Under the pieces are notes generated by a model. That model saw only the letters and a list, made by a program, of their open reading frames with translations, did not search any database and was not told where the DNA came from. Position numbers and translations under genes: made by a program. 34,160 nt of DNA from the NCBI GenBank assembly GCA_019246215.1, contig JAFAQT010000431.1, positions 1 through 34,160 of the forward strand, in the 5' to 3' direction. How positions within the stretch are numbered: the stretch's first letter is position 1; each line of letters opens with the position of its first letter. This DNA is from Verrucomicrobiota bacterium (lineage in GTDB: Bacteria > Verrucomicrobiota > Verrucomicrobiia > Chthoniobacterales > JAFAMB01). This document shows positions 8,529-15,962 of this stretch, in pieces.

Positions 8529-8685
8529 TGGAACAACGGCAATTCATCCACTAAATCCTTGCCTCATTCGCATTCTGGTCGATAGTCCGGAAACGGCTTA
8601 ACGCCGGGCCTTTGCGGCAACGGCGCCGAGGGCAGAGGGGCCATCGGAAGTGCCATAAAAACTCGAACCTGTGAAAGGATTCGCA

Positions 8686-9021
8686 ATGGCTAACCTGACA
8701 AAACGGGATATCGTTATAAAGATCAGCAATGACACCGGCCTTGTTCAGCATCAGGTGTTTGACGTAGTCCAGAGAACGCTCGATTTGATTACCGATACTT
8801 TGGCGCGCGGCGAAGATGTTGAGCTACGGAATTTTGGGATACTGGAAGTTCGACTCACGAAAGAACGCGTCGGCCGCAACCCGAACCAACCGGGCAGCAG
8901 CTTCAAGATTCCACCTAGAGCCACAGTAAAGTTCAAGGCCGGCAAAGTGATGAGGCAAAAGGTCTCAAAGCTTTCTCCGACTCTTAAGCAGGCACAATCT
9001 TTAAAGGGAGCCGTACTCTAA
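8686..9021 (+). CDS. HU/IHF-family DNA-binding protein
   Basis: This 111-residue nucleoid protein bends DNA as a dimer. It shows the family layout: MANLTKRDIVIKI, two helices, ELRNFGILEVR, then the arm region GRNPNQPGSSFKIPPRATVKF and KAGKVM. The C-terminal tail of some 18 residues (KLSPTLKQAQSLKGAVL) is longer than in E. coli HU. The ATG at 8686 is chosen over a GTG at 8671 because AAAGGA sits six bases before it, one of the few good Shine-Dalgarno sites here. An integration-host-factor-like role is possible; HU and IHF cannot be separated from sequence alone. Confidence 0.93.
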   Translation: MANLTKRDIVIKISNDTGLVQHQVFDVVQRTLDLITDTLARGEDVELRNFGILEVRLTKERVGRNPNQPGSSFKIPPRATVKFKAGKVMRQKVSKLSPTLKQAQSLKGAVL

Positions 9022-9033
9022 GCCCCGAAGATT

Positions 9034-9073
9034 GCGCAACCTGGGTGGCCCAACCGATCTCGAAAGGTTGTGC
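9034..9073. terminator. Imperfect stem between convergent genes, possible bidirectional terminator
   Basis: GCGCAACCT pairs with AGGTTGTGC (nine pairs, one G-U) across a 22-base loop that can fold further (TGGG/CCCA). It lies exactly between the end of the HU-type gene and the end of the convergent release-factor-like gene. No strong T tract is present on either side, so termination is only suggested. Confidence 0.3.
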
Positions 9074-9083
9074 GTAACGCCAG

Positions 9084-9509
9084 CTAACGAGATTCTTCCT
9101 CTTTAATGCTCTCGAGTTGACTCAATAGGTTTCCGAGTTCCTTTGGTATCGGCTGTTGCCCGGGCAAGGCCAGTGGTCGTAATGTGAATTGTGCGAGACG
9201 TTCCGCAACACCCCTCTGTTTAGTTTTGCCCTTGGATTCCCTGATCTTTTCAGCCCTGACGACATGGCGAGTCTTGTTCTGGAGTCGCGCCTCTAGCTCA
9301 TCGGCCAGCAGTCGTCGCGCAAGAAATCTGTTTAGCGATTGGCAATTTCGTCGGCAGCAGCGAACGCGGATCCCGCTCGGCCGATGCCGCAATTCAACTC
9401 CTGACCCCCGCAAAAAGCTCTCTTCTATGTCTCCTTCCGAACAACGAAGGGCTATTAACCGGTCGCGCAAGGCTTTTGCTTTTTTTTCTGAGACTGGAAA
9501 AGCAGGCAC
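9084..9509 (-). CDS. Release-factor-like protein lacking the GGQ segment
   Basis: This 141-residue protein matches the small 'peptide chain release factor-like' family (RF-1 domain without the codon-recognition domains). The N-terminus FPVSEKKAKALRDRLIAL leads to FLRGSG, then VELRHRPSGIRVRC, then SLNRFLARRLLADELEARL and a basic tail. In RF2 and relatives, the SG and the V-x-L-x-H-x-PSGI parts are separated by about 12 residues that include the catalytic GGQ and N-x-T-x-S. Here Gly37 is followed directly by Val38 (junction at 9398/9399) with the frame kept. The protein therefore cannot catalyse peptidyl-tRNA hydrolysis in the known way. Start is GTG at 9509, without a clear ribosome-binding site. 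It is convergent with the HU-type gene and divergent from the next gene. Confidence 0.75.
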   Translation of the reverse strand: MPAFPVSEKKAKALRDRLIALRCSEGDIEESFLRGSGVELRHRPSGIRVRCCRRNCQSLNRFLARRLLADELEARLQNKTRHVVRAEKIRESKGKTKQRGVAERLAQFTLRPLALPGQQPIPKELGNLLSQLESIKEEESR

Positions 9510-9628
9510 AGAAGGGTTTTATACCGATTTTTCGAGAAAAATTCAAACAGAAGGCTCGCTGCGGCAGGGTGTCGTTCCGAGACTTCTTCTTTATGAGCTC
9601 CAGGAATTAGGCTACTCTCTGGTGAGCC

Positions 9629-11125
9629 ATGGAATCAACTGAACTCCTTACGACCAATCGGAAAGCCCTGACGATTAATCTGAACCAGGCAAAGTACGGC
9701 ACGTTTGCAGAGATTGGTGCCGGTCAAGAAGTCGCTCGACACTTTTTCCAAGCAGGGGGCGCAGCCGGCACAGTTGCGAAGTCGATCTCTGCCTATGACA
9801 TGAAATTCAGCGATGAGATCTACGGCAAAACCGCAAGGTATGTCTCAAGGGAACGTCTCGGTCTCATGCTGAACCACGAGTACGATTTGCTTCTGGAACG
9901 GTTGCGGGAAACACGCGGGGAAAGAAGCGAATTTTTTGTCTTTGCCGACACAGTCGCTGCCAAAAGCTTTAAGGGCACAAACGAGGCCCACGGCTGGATG
10001 GGAGTCAGGTTTCAGGCCACCCCTAATTCGGTCCCGAGCGATGTTATTCTTCACGTCAGAATGTTGGACAAGGAAAACGTCTTGCAACAACACGCGCTGG
10101 GGATCATTGGAGTGAACCTGGTTTATGGCGCGTTCTACTATATCGATGATCAGGACCGATTCATCCAGTCGCTGGCGGACAACCTCGGAGTCGACCGAAT
10201 CGAAGTTGATATGATTAACTTCAGCGGAGCACTCTTTGCGAGCGTCGACAACCGGCTGATGAGCCTCAAACTGGTCGAATACGGACTCACTAACGCCGTT
10301 ATGTTCAGTCCTAAGGGTGAAGTCTTGCAGCCCTCTGAGGTTCTTCATCGAAAAGCAATTGTGGTCGAGCGCGGTAGTTTTCGGCCGGTAACACTTGTCA
10401 ATGAGGACATGATGCGATGTGCATTGGCGCAGTTTCTCCAGGAACCCGCTCTCAAAGGTGTGGATGTCGTTGTCTTAATGGAAATTACGATGCACAATCT
10501 GCTTGCATCCGGGAACATCGACCATAAAGACTTTCTGGACCGGGTCGACACTCTGTCCGCCATCGGAAACAACGTCCTGATTTCTAATTACCTGGAGTTC
10601 TACCGGCTGACTTCTTATTTCCGTCGGTACACCAAACAGATGGTCGGCGTCGCGATGGGCATCAATAATTTGCTCGAAGTATTCAACGAGCAATATTACG
10701 AAAACCTGGACGGCGGAATCCTCGAATCGTTCGGACGTCTTTTTAAGAATCTAATCAAACTTTATATCTATCCGATGCGAAAGAGCGCCTATGATAGATA
10801 CTGTCTCGATAATCCGTCGGCCTGCCCAATTCCATTGACTGGCACACTGGAAAGCGATGTTTGGGTCAACGCGATAAACCTGCAAGTCCAAATGCACCTG
10901 CGGAACCTGTACGCGCATCTCCTGGAAAATCATTACATTGCCCCGATCGTGGGATATGACGCATCAATTATGGATATTTTCTCCCGCGACGTCCTCAACA
11001 AGATTCAGACCGGGGTGCCCGGATGGGAACGCATGGTGCCGGAGAAAGCAGCGGCAGTTATCCAGGAACGCAAACTCTTTGCCTGCAAGGACGCACCTGC
11101 AGCGAAACTGGAGCCGGTTGGATAG
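9629..11125 (+). CDS. Large conserved-looking protein of unknown function
   Basis: A 498-residue protein I cannot assign. It has no signal peptide or membrane segment and looks soluble. The N-terminal 130 residues are striking: LTINLNQAKYGTFAEIGAGQ, EVARHFFQAGGAAGTVAKSISAYDM, then DEIYG and RYVSRERL and NHEYDLLLERL. The middle (about 140-260) alternates beta strands and helices (GIIGVNLVYGAFYY, DRIEVDMINFSG). The C-terminal part is helical (SYFRRYTKQMVGVAMGIN, NLIKLYIYPM). From memory similar proteins occur in several phyla under inconsistent names, none of which I trust. The start is ATG 9629; GGTGA lies just upstream. The divergent neighbour starts 119 bases away. It is followed by rnc after 110 bases. 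Confidence 0.85.
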   Translation: MESTELLTTNRKALTINLNQAKYGTFAEIGAGQEVARHFFQAGGAAGTVAKSISAYDMKFSDEIYGKTARYVSRERLGLMLNHEYDLLLERLRETRGERSEFFVFADTVAAKSFKGTNEAHGWMGVRFQATPNSVPSDVILHVRMLDKENVLQQHALGIIGVNLVYGAFYYIDDQDRFIQSLADNLGVDRIEVDMINFSGALFASVDNRLMSLKLVEYGLTNAVMFSPKGEVLQPSEVLHRKAIVVERGSFRPVTLVNEDMMRCALAQFLQEPALKGVDVVVLMEITMHNLLASGNIDHKDFLDRVDTLSAIGNNVLISNYLEFYRLTSYFRRYTKQMVGVAMGINNLLEVFNEQYYENLDGGILESFGRLFKNLIKLYIYPMRKSAYDRYCLDNPSACPIPLTGTLESDVWVNAINLQVQMHLRNLYAHLLENHYIAPIVGYDASIMDIFSRDVLNKIQTGVPGWERMVPEKAAAVIQERKLFACKDAPAAKLEPVG

Positions 11126-11235
11126 TCGGTCGCCACCAGGGTAGAAGATAGATTATCCAGGCCGTTTTTACTCCCGCATGAGGCATGAGCGGTTGCTCGT
11201 GTCTGATCGTGACTGGATTCCAGGACAACTCGTTG

Positions 11236-12051
11236 ATGAATCCCCTAGAACAACGAATTGGATACAAATTCCGAAATTCGCTTCTGTTGGCTGAAGCTCT
11301 GACTCACCCGAGCCTGGGCCACGAAACGCAGCGGCATCATTTCGACAATCAACGTCTTGAATTTCTCGGAGACGCTGTTCTGCAACTGATCTTCACGGAA
11401 CACCTTTTTCGGCTGTTTCCGCATTTCAGCGAGGGGCAACTGACAAAGTTGCGTTCGCGACTCGTGTCACGTGAGGGTTTAAAAGTTCACTCTATCAACA
11501 TCGGACTGGGTACCTACCTCATGATGGGCCGCGGGGAAGAAGCGAGTGGCGGACGCCATCGGGCCTCGATTCTGGCAGACGCGTTCGAAGCCTTGGTCGG
11601 CGCGATGTATCTAGACAGCAATCTCGACGTTGTTCGGCGATTTGTGCTTGATGAGGCGCTGCAGGATATCCAGCGACTCACACATCAGCCGCTCGAGGTA
11701 AATCCGAAAGGGCAACTTCAGGAGATTCTGCAGGCGATCTCCCCAAGGAGCCCGAGTTATGAAATTGTCTCCCAGACCGGTCCCGAACACCAGAAACTAT
11801 TTGTCGCGAAGGTCCTCTGGGAAGGCGTTGAACTTGGTTCTGGAGACGGTTCCAGCAAGAAACAGGCGGAAACAGCCGCGGCTCTTTCGGCGCTCAAAGT
11901 CAAGAGGTGGGAATTAAAGCCTGTGAGATCTGAAACGGAAATGTCCTCCTTCACGCTTCTTGAGCCGCAAGCCCCGATCGAAACTAAGCGGGCGGCTGCC
12001 AGACGTGTACCACGAAAAAAGGGCGGCGGCGAAGAATCAACTGCTCGCTGA
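11236..12051 (+). CDS. rnc: Ribonuclease III
   Basis: RNase III cuts double-stranded RNA during rRNA and mRNA processing. From ATG 11236 it has 271 residues. The catalytic domain shows the signature NQRLEFLGDAVLQL (about residues 38-51, Glu42 and Asp46 acidic), LTKLRSRLVSRE, and RASILADAFEALVGAMYLD with the second acidic pair. A double-stranded RNA-binding domain follows (about 155-225: NPKGQLQEILQA to SKKQAETAAALSALK). A basic, low-complexity tail of some 45 residues (ending RRVPRKKGGGEESTAR) exceeds the usual length. The frame is open back to 11185, but MNPLEQRIGYKF matches the family start. An inverted repeat begins at the stop codon. Confidence 0.94.
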   Translation: MNPLEQRIGYKFRNSLLLAEALTHPSLGHETQRHHFDNQRLEFLGDAVLQLIFTEHLFRLFPHFSEGQLTKLRSRLVSREGLKVHSINIGLGTYLMMGRGEEASGGRHRASILADAFEALVGAMYLDSNLDVVRRFVLDEALQDIQRLTHQPLEVNPKGQLQEILQAISPRSPSYEIVSQTGPEHQKLFVAKVLWEGVELGSGDGSSKKQAETAAALSALKVKRWELKPVRSETEMSSFTLLEPQAPIETKRAAARRVPRKKGGGEESTAR

Positions 12052-12101
12052 CTCCTGACGAGAAGACAGGACCTCAGAATTTTTCTTCAGAAGTCAGGAG
12101 T
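12051..12101. repeat. AGGAGTC-type inverted repeat at the 3' end of rnc
   Basis: ACTCCTGAC (12051-12059) pairs perfectly with GTCAGGAGT (12093-12101), with a possible inner pairing GAAGA/TCTTC. It begins at the last base of the rnc stop codon. It could end the rnc transcript, but similar AGGAGTC words recur at 28342-28356, 29784-29791 and 29907-29914, which suggests a dispersed intergenic repeat. The rest of the gap to 12293 has no gene. Its segment CTGAATTCTGTCTCC (12253-12267) is repeated inverted at 29772-29786. Confidence 0.5.
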
Positions 12102-12293
12102 TGCAGAAAAGCATGGGGAATCGGTCTGTGAATGCTGAGTCATGCGCCTGCGTGCGATCAAGAACTCGACTCGCTAACTGATAGGCCAAGCTGCGGCCGA
12201 TTTGACACCGGTTTCTTCCGACAACAAAGTTGCGCCTTGCGCCATTCAATCCCTGAATTCTGTCTCCTTTCGCCTCTCTTTCCCCACTCCTCT

Positions 12294-13661
12294 CTACAGG
12301 AACTTCCCCGGATTCAAAATCCCCGCAGGATCCAGTGCGCGTTTGATATTCTGGTGCAACGCGATTGACTCTGGGGAAACTGCTCTAGGCCACCACCTCT
12401 TTTTTGCCAATCCAATCCCATGCTCGCCCGTGATCGCACCGCCTGAGGCGATCACATATCGGAAGAGTTCGTCCAACGCCTGCTCCATCTTCTCGCCGAC
12501 TTCCTTTTTGTCGGGCTCGGCAACCATGACGTTGACGTGGATGTTACCGTCCCCTGCGTGTCCGAAACAGGCAACTGGAAACCCATAACGCTCTCCCAGA
12601 CTACCGGCAAACTGCATCAACCCTACCAATTTTCCTCTTGGGACCGCGACGTCTTCATTCAGTTTCTTGAGCCCAGTAGCCTTCAAGGATTCGGAGAAAC
12701 CTCGGCGGAGATCCCAAAGCTTTTCACATGCCTCTTCACCAAATGCGGTCTCAAGGATCAGGGCGCCTGCCGATTTTAGCACGGCCGAAAGCGTCTCGAC
12801 TGACAACCGAACCGGGGCTTCATGCCCATCCAAATCGATCAACAAGTGCGCTTCGCCGGACGGCACGATCCGGCCCGATAGGTGACGTCGTGCAGCATCG
12901 AGCGTAAACCGGTCAGCAATCTCCAAAGCGGACGGCAAATACCCTTCCGAGAAGATTTTCCGGACTGCGGCTGCGGCATCTTCAATAGAGCTGAAACTGG
13001 AGGAGATGGAAGCTCTGGCGGGTGGCAGAGGCAATAGACGCAGCGTCGCCTCAGTCACCACCCCCAGCATCCCTTCAGATCCGACAAAGAGTCCAAGGAG
13101 ATCGAATCCGGTCTTGTTCTTGTGGGTTCGTCCACCCAGTCGAACGATGGTTCCGTCTGCGAGGACAACCTCCAGACCCAGGACATAATGCCGGGTCACA
13201 CCATATTTGAGGCAGCGCGGCCCTCCCGCATTAGTTGCGATGTTTCCACCAATCGAGCTGTTTTTCAGACTTGCCGGATCAGGTGGATAAAACAGCCGGC
13301 ATTTGCTCACCTCGCGTTGTAGATCGCCCGTAATCACGCCGGGTTCAACAACGGCCACGCCATCCGCGGAGTGGATCTCCTTGATCCGATTCATTCTAGT
13401 CAACGCCAGAGCGATTCCGCCCTTCACCGGAACACAACCACCCACATACCCGTACCCCGCTCCACGGGCGGTGACCGGAACTTGCTGCTGATTTGCGAAG
13501 CGCAGCAGGCGCGACACCTGTTCAGTACACGTCGGCACGACAACCACATCCGGCAGATGGCTAGCGAACCATTTATCCTGGCTGTTTGCTTCCCGGGTGA
13601 TCTGATCCCGAAAGATGATTTCCGAACCGAGAAGGGACGCGAGTTCCAGATAAAGATTCAT
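12294..13661 (-). CDS. glcD: FAD-binding 2-hydroxyacid dehydrogenase (GlcD-like)
   Basis: A 455-residue flavoprotein of the vanillyl-alcohol-oxidase fold family. The N-terminal PCMH FAD-binding domain has the PVVVPTCTEQV-like entry (DVVVVPTCTEQVSRLL) and the pyrophosphate loop VTARGAGYGYVGGCVP, then SSIGGNIATNAGGPRCLKYG. The C-terminal FAD-oxidase domain carries PVACFGHAGDGNIHVNVMV, GAITGEHGIGLAKKRWW, and the end motif KRALDPAGILNPGKFL. These are hallmarks of glycolate oxidase subunit GlcD and D-lactate dehydrogenases; the substrate cannot be fixed from sequence. No glcE or glcF is adjacent. The ATG at 13661 is preferred to an in-frame TTG at 13679. It follows fabI by 43 bases. Confidence 0.88.
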   Translation of the reverse strand: MNLYLELASLLGSEIIFRDQITREANSQDKWFASHLPDVVVVPTCTEQVSRLLRFANQQQVPVTARGAGYGYVGGCVPVKGGIALALTRMNRIKEIHSADGVAVVEPGVITGDLQREVSKCRLFYPPDPASLKNSSIGGNIATNAGGPRCLKYGVTRHYVLGLEVVLADGTIVRLGGRTHKNKTGFDLLGLFVGSEGMLGVVTEATLRLLPLPPARASISSSFSSIEDAAAAVRKIFSEGYLPSALEIADRFTLDAARRHLSGRIVPSGEAHLLIDLDGHEAPVRLSVETLSAVLKSAGALILETAFGEEACEKLWDLRRGFSESLKATGLKKLNEDVAVPRGKLVGLMQFAGSLGERYGFPVACFGHAGDGNIHVNVMVAEPDKKEVGEKMEQALDELFRYVIASGGAITGEHGIGLAKKRWWPRAVSPESIALHQNIKRALDPAGILNPGKFL

Positions 13662-13704
13662 TTGGAGGCCGAAACACAACAGAACGGTTCATCTGATCCG
13701 TGAT

Positions 13705-14481
13705 CTACATCCCCATGATCTGATATCCGCCATCGACATAAATCACCTGGCCCGTGATCGCGGTGGCACCGTCGCCGGCCAGGAAAACTCCGGTATTCCC
13801 AAGCTCAGCCGGATCACAACTTCGCTGAAGAGGCGCATGTTCCTGATAGTGTTTCAGCATGGAACTAAAGCCGGCAATCCCCCGCGCAGCTAATGTTGCC
13901 ACCGGACCGGCGCTGATACAGTTCACCCGGATCTTTCGAGGGCCCAGATCGTACGCGAGATAACGCGCGGCAGCTTCCAGACTCGCCTTCGCGACCCCCA
14001 TCACGTTGTAGTGTGGAACGACCTTTGTGGAACCGTAATAGGTCATCGAAATGATGCTCCCGCCGTTGGTCATTAGCGGAGCAGCTTCCCTCGTAATCCC
14101 AACAAGAGAATAAGCGCTGACGTTGTGCGCCAAGAGAAAGGCTTCCCGTGATGTGCTCAGAAAATCGCCTTCAAGAGCTTCCTTGGGCGCAAAAGCCACC
14201 GAGTGTAAGATCAGATCGATCCGATCGGTCTGCTGACGTACATGCTGAAAAAAGTCGGCGATCTCTGCGTCGCTCGTCACATCGCAGGGGCAAAGTGGGA
14301 CGTCCGAACCGAAGGTCGAAACCAGATCCTCGACGTTCTCTTTCAGCCGCTCACCCTGGTAATTGAATATTAACTTCGCGCCCGCAGCCGCCCAAGCCTG
14401 TGCGATCGCCCACGCGATACTGCGCTTGTTCGCCACTCCGAATACGACGCCAATTTTTCCTTCGAGGGATTTTGAGCTCAT
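13705..14481 (-). CDS. fabI: Enoyl-[acyl-carrier-protein] reductase (NADH)
   Basis: This 258-residue short-chain dehydrogenase catalyses the last step of each fatty-acid elongation cycle. The family N-terminus LEGKIGVVFGVANKRSIAWA is clear. The catalytic Tyr158-x6-Lys165 lies in HYNVMGVAKASLEA, and SAGPVATLAARGI covers the substrate-binding loop. The C-terminus VIYVDGGYQIMGM is typical. The ATG at 14481 matches homologues. The open frame extends upstream through a 22-bp hairpin (14484-14532), including an ATG at 14529, but those residues look non-conserved. No Shine-Dalgarno site is visible before 14481; the hairpin ends two bases from the start codon. It is part of the long minus-strand series between nth and glcD. 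Confidence 0.95.
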   Translation of the reverse strand: MSSKSLEGKIGVVFGVANKRSIAWAIAQAWAAAGAKLIFNYQGERLKENVEDLVSTFGSDVPLCPCDVTSDAEIADFFQHVRQQTDRIDLILHSVAFAPKEALEGDFLSTSREAFLLAHNVSAYSLVGITREAAPLMTNGGSIISMTYYGSTKVVPHYNVMGVAKASLEAAARYLAYDLGPRKIRVNCISAGPVATLAARGIAGFSSMLKHYQEHAPLQRSCDPAELGNTGVFLAGDGATAITGQVIYVDGGYQIMGM

Positions 14482-14483
14482 AG

Positions 14484-14532
14484 AGAATGGGTCCAGATAA
14501 GAAAGCCTGACTTTCTTATCTGGACCCATTCT
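14484..14532. repeat. Perfect 22-bp inverted repeat between nth stop and fabI start
   Basis: The arms 14484-14505 and 14511-14532 are exact reverse complements (right arm CTTTCTTATCTGGACCC followed by ATTCT) with a five-base loop CCTGA. On the minus strand the stem starts within the nth stop codon and ends two bases before the fabI ATG. It is AT-mixed rather than GC-rich and is not followed by a T tract, so it is not a typical intrinsic terminator. It could fold in the mRNA to control fabI translation, or be a small mobile inverted repeat. Confidence 0.85.
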
Positions 14533-15220
14533 AAGCAATCGCTTTTTTTCGGGAACCCGGCGCTGCCTCTGAGCGAGCATTCTTAAGGAACATCCCGTAG
14601 CTTGGGCATAGTGTTCCTATCTCGCAGTGTGCACAATCCGGATTTCTCGCGTAACATCTGCGCCGCCCGTGCCAAATCAACCAATGACTGAAATTTGTCC
14701 ATTGCGATCTGGGGACTAGCCGCATGAGATCCGCCTCGATCTTTCCAGGCTCAGTCTTAGTCGTCAGATTGAACCGTGTGGCTAATCGAGTAACGTGAGT
14801 GTCCACGACGATTCCTTCTTCGATCGAAAATGCGTTTCCCAGGACCACGTTAGCCGTCTTCCGACCCACCCCTGCCAGTTTTGTCAGCTCCTCCATCGTA
14901 CACGGAACCTCGCCTCGATACTTTTCGGCCAGGTCTTTTGCCATTGCGCGCAGATTCTTCGCCTTGCTGCGATAAAATCCTGTCGTTTTGATCGCGAGTT
15001 CCAGCTCATCCTGGCAGGCTGCCGCCAATTCGTAGGCAGTCGGATATCTCTGAAAAAGCTCCCTCGTAACGATGTTGACGCGTTTATCCGTGCATTGTGC
15101 GGAAAGAATCGTGGCGACCAACAGCTGGAAAGGTGTCTCGAAATCCAGCTCGCAATGCGCACTTGGATAGACCTCGCGCAGGCGGTCTATAATGCACCGA
15201 AGTCGTTCTTTGATGCGCAT
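14531..15220 (-). CDS. nth: Endonuclease III (DNA glycosylase/AP lyase)
   Basis: This 229-residue enzyme excises oxidised pyrimidines and cuts at abasic sites. Motifs include the N-terminal FETPFQLLVATILSAQCTD, the helix-hairpin-helix LAGVGRKTANVVLGNAF with catalytic Lys121, and VVDTHVTRLATRF with catalytic Asp140. The [4Fe-4S] ligands are Cys189-x6-Cys196-x2-Cys199-x5-Cys205. Length is slightly above the 210-220 usual, with a basic C-terminal tail (SEAAPGSRKKAIA). It starts with ATG 33 bases after the TPR gene. Together with mutY, the window carries two members of the same superfamily. Confidence 0.96.
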   Translation of the reverse strand: MRIKERLRCIIDRLREVYPSAHCELDFETPFQLLVATILSAQCTDKRVNIVTRELFQRYPTAYELAAACQDELELAIKTTGFYRSKAKNLRAMAKDLAEKYRGEVPCTMEELTKLAGVGRKTANVVLGNAFSIEEGIVVDTHVTRLATRFNLTTKTEPGKIEADLMRLVPRSQWTNFSHWLIWHGRRRCYARNPDCAHCEIGTLCPSYGMFLKNARSEAAPGSRKKAIA

Positions 15221-15253
15221 TTTTTCAGGAGCTCAGTTTAAGCGTTCCATGAT

Positions 15254-15955
15254 TTATTTGGAGCCGGTTTCGGAGCTTTCCAAATCGCCTGAATGCGGAT
15301 CCGGCGTTTTCTCCGGTCGAGATGGTGTGGGCAAGCTTAAATCAACTTCCTTCAGGGACTGAGCAAAATAGCGACACTGTTCTTCCGAATAGTATTTCTT
15401 CACGTTTTCGAAATACTTTTGCGCCGTCGGTTTGTCGCCTCGCTGTAGAGCGATTGCTGCGCGAGCATAATAATAAGCAGGCGTCTTGCCCGGAAACATC
15501 ATTAGGTCGACAATTCCGCTCGCCTTGCCTGGCTTTCCATCCAAAAGCGCACATAGCACGAGTTTGAAATCCAGCGTCTCGGAGGCGGGATCCGCCTCCT
15601 TTAACGCCTGGTACTCTTGGGCCGCATCTGCGTATTGGCCCTCAAGCAGTTTCACCTCAGCCAGGTTCAGTTTGGCGGGGTAGAATTTCGGATCCAAAGC
15701 GAGTGCCTCATTAAACTGCTGCGCCGCCTCGTCGTAACGCTTTTGGGTGGTGAAAATGACCCCGCGCAAGTTCGGTACCTCGGGTTTTTTCGAGTCCGCC
15801 CTCTCGGCAGCATCCAGCTGCTTCTCAGCTTCTTCGAGCCTGCCTTGATTGAACGCATTTGTCGCCCGCTGCAAAGCGACGTTCGCTGTCCGCTGATCCG
15901 CGACGCTGGCCCGGAGCAGCAGAACAAAACAACAAACTGTCAACAATTGTCTCAA
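15254..15955 (-). CDS. Exported TPR-repeat protein, function unknown
   Basis: From a TTG at 15955 the protein has 233 residues. The start is decided by TGAGGA a few bases upstream, which overlaps the DAHP synthase stop codon, so translation is coupled. It also yields a neat signal peptide (RQLLTVCCFVLLLRASVA, then DQR). A longer frame to 16051 lies inside the upstream gene and spoils this signal. Residues 24-190 form tetratricopeptide-like repeats (ALQRATNAFNQGRLEEAEKQ, RYDEAAQQFNEALALDP, QYADAAQEYQALKEADP, AAIALQRGDKPTAQKYF). The C-terminal 30 residues are Pro/Ser/Glu-rich. It is probably an envelope scaffold protein; partners are unknown. Confidence 0.82.
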   Translation of the reverse strand: MRQLLTVCCFVLLLRASVADQRTANVALQRATNAFNQGRLEEAEKQLDAAERADSKKPEVPNLRGVIFTTQKRYDEAAQQFNEALALDPKFYPAKLNLAEVKLLEGQYADAAQEYQALKEADPASETLDFKLVLCALLDGKPGKASGIVDLMMFPGKTPAYYYARAAIALQRGDKPTAQKYFENVKKYYSEEQCRYFAQSLKEVDLSLPTPSRPEKTPDPHSGDLESSETGSK

Positions 15956-15962
15956 TGCTTCC

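Noticed and set aside
8601-8640. GC-rich CGCCG/CGGCG pairings upstream of the HU-type gene
   Set aside because: Only five-base stems with several alternatives; not convincing as a terminator or riboswitch.
9353-9370. Cys-rich stretch (RCCRRNC) in the release-factor-like protein as a metal site
   Set aside because: It aligns with the ordinary C-x-x-x-R-S-Q region of release factors; three cysteines alone do not support a metal site.
12052-12293. Possible RNA gene in the gap between rnc and the GlcD-like gene
   Set aside because: No tRNA-like arms, no conserved T-loop, and the structured part is explained by the AGGAGTC repeat.
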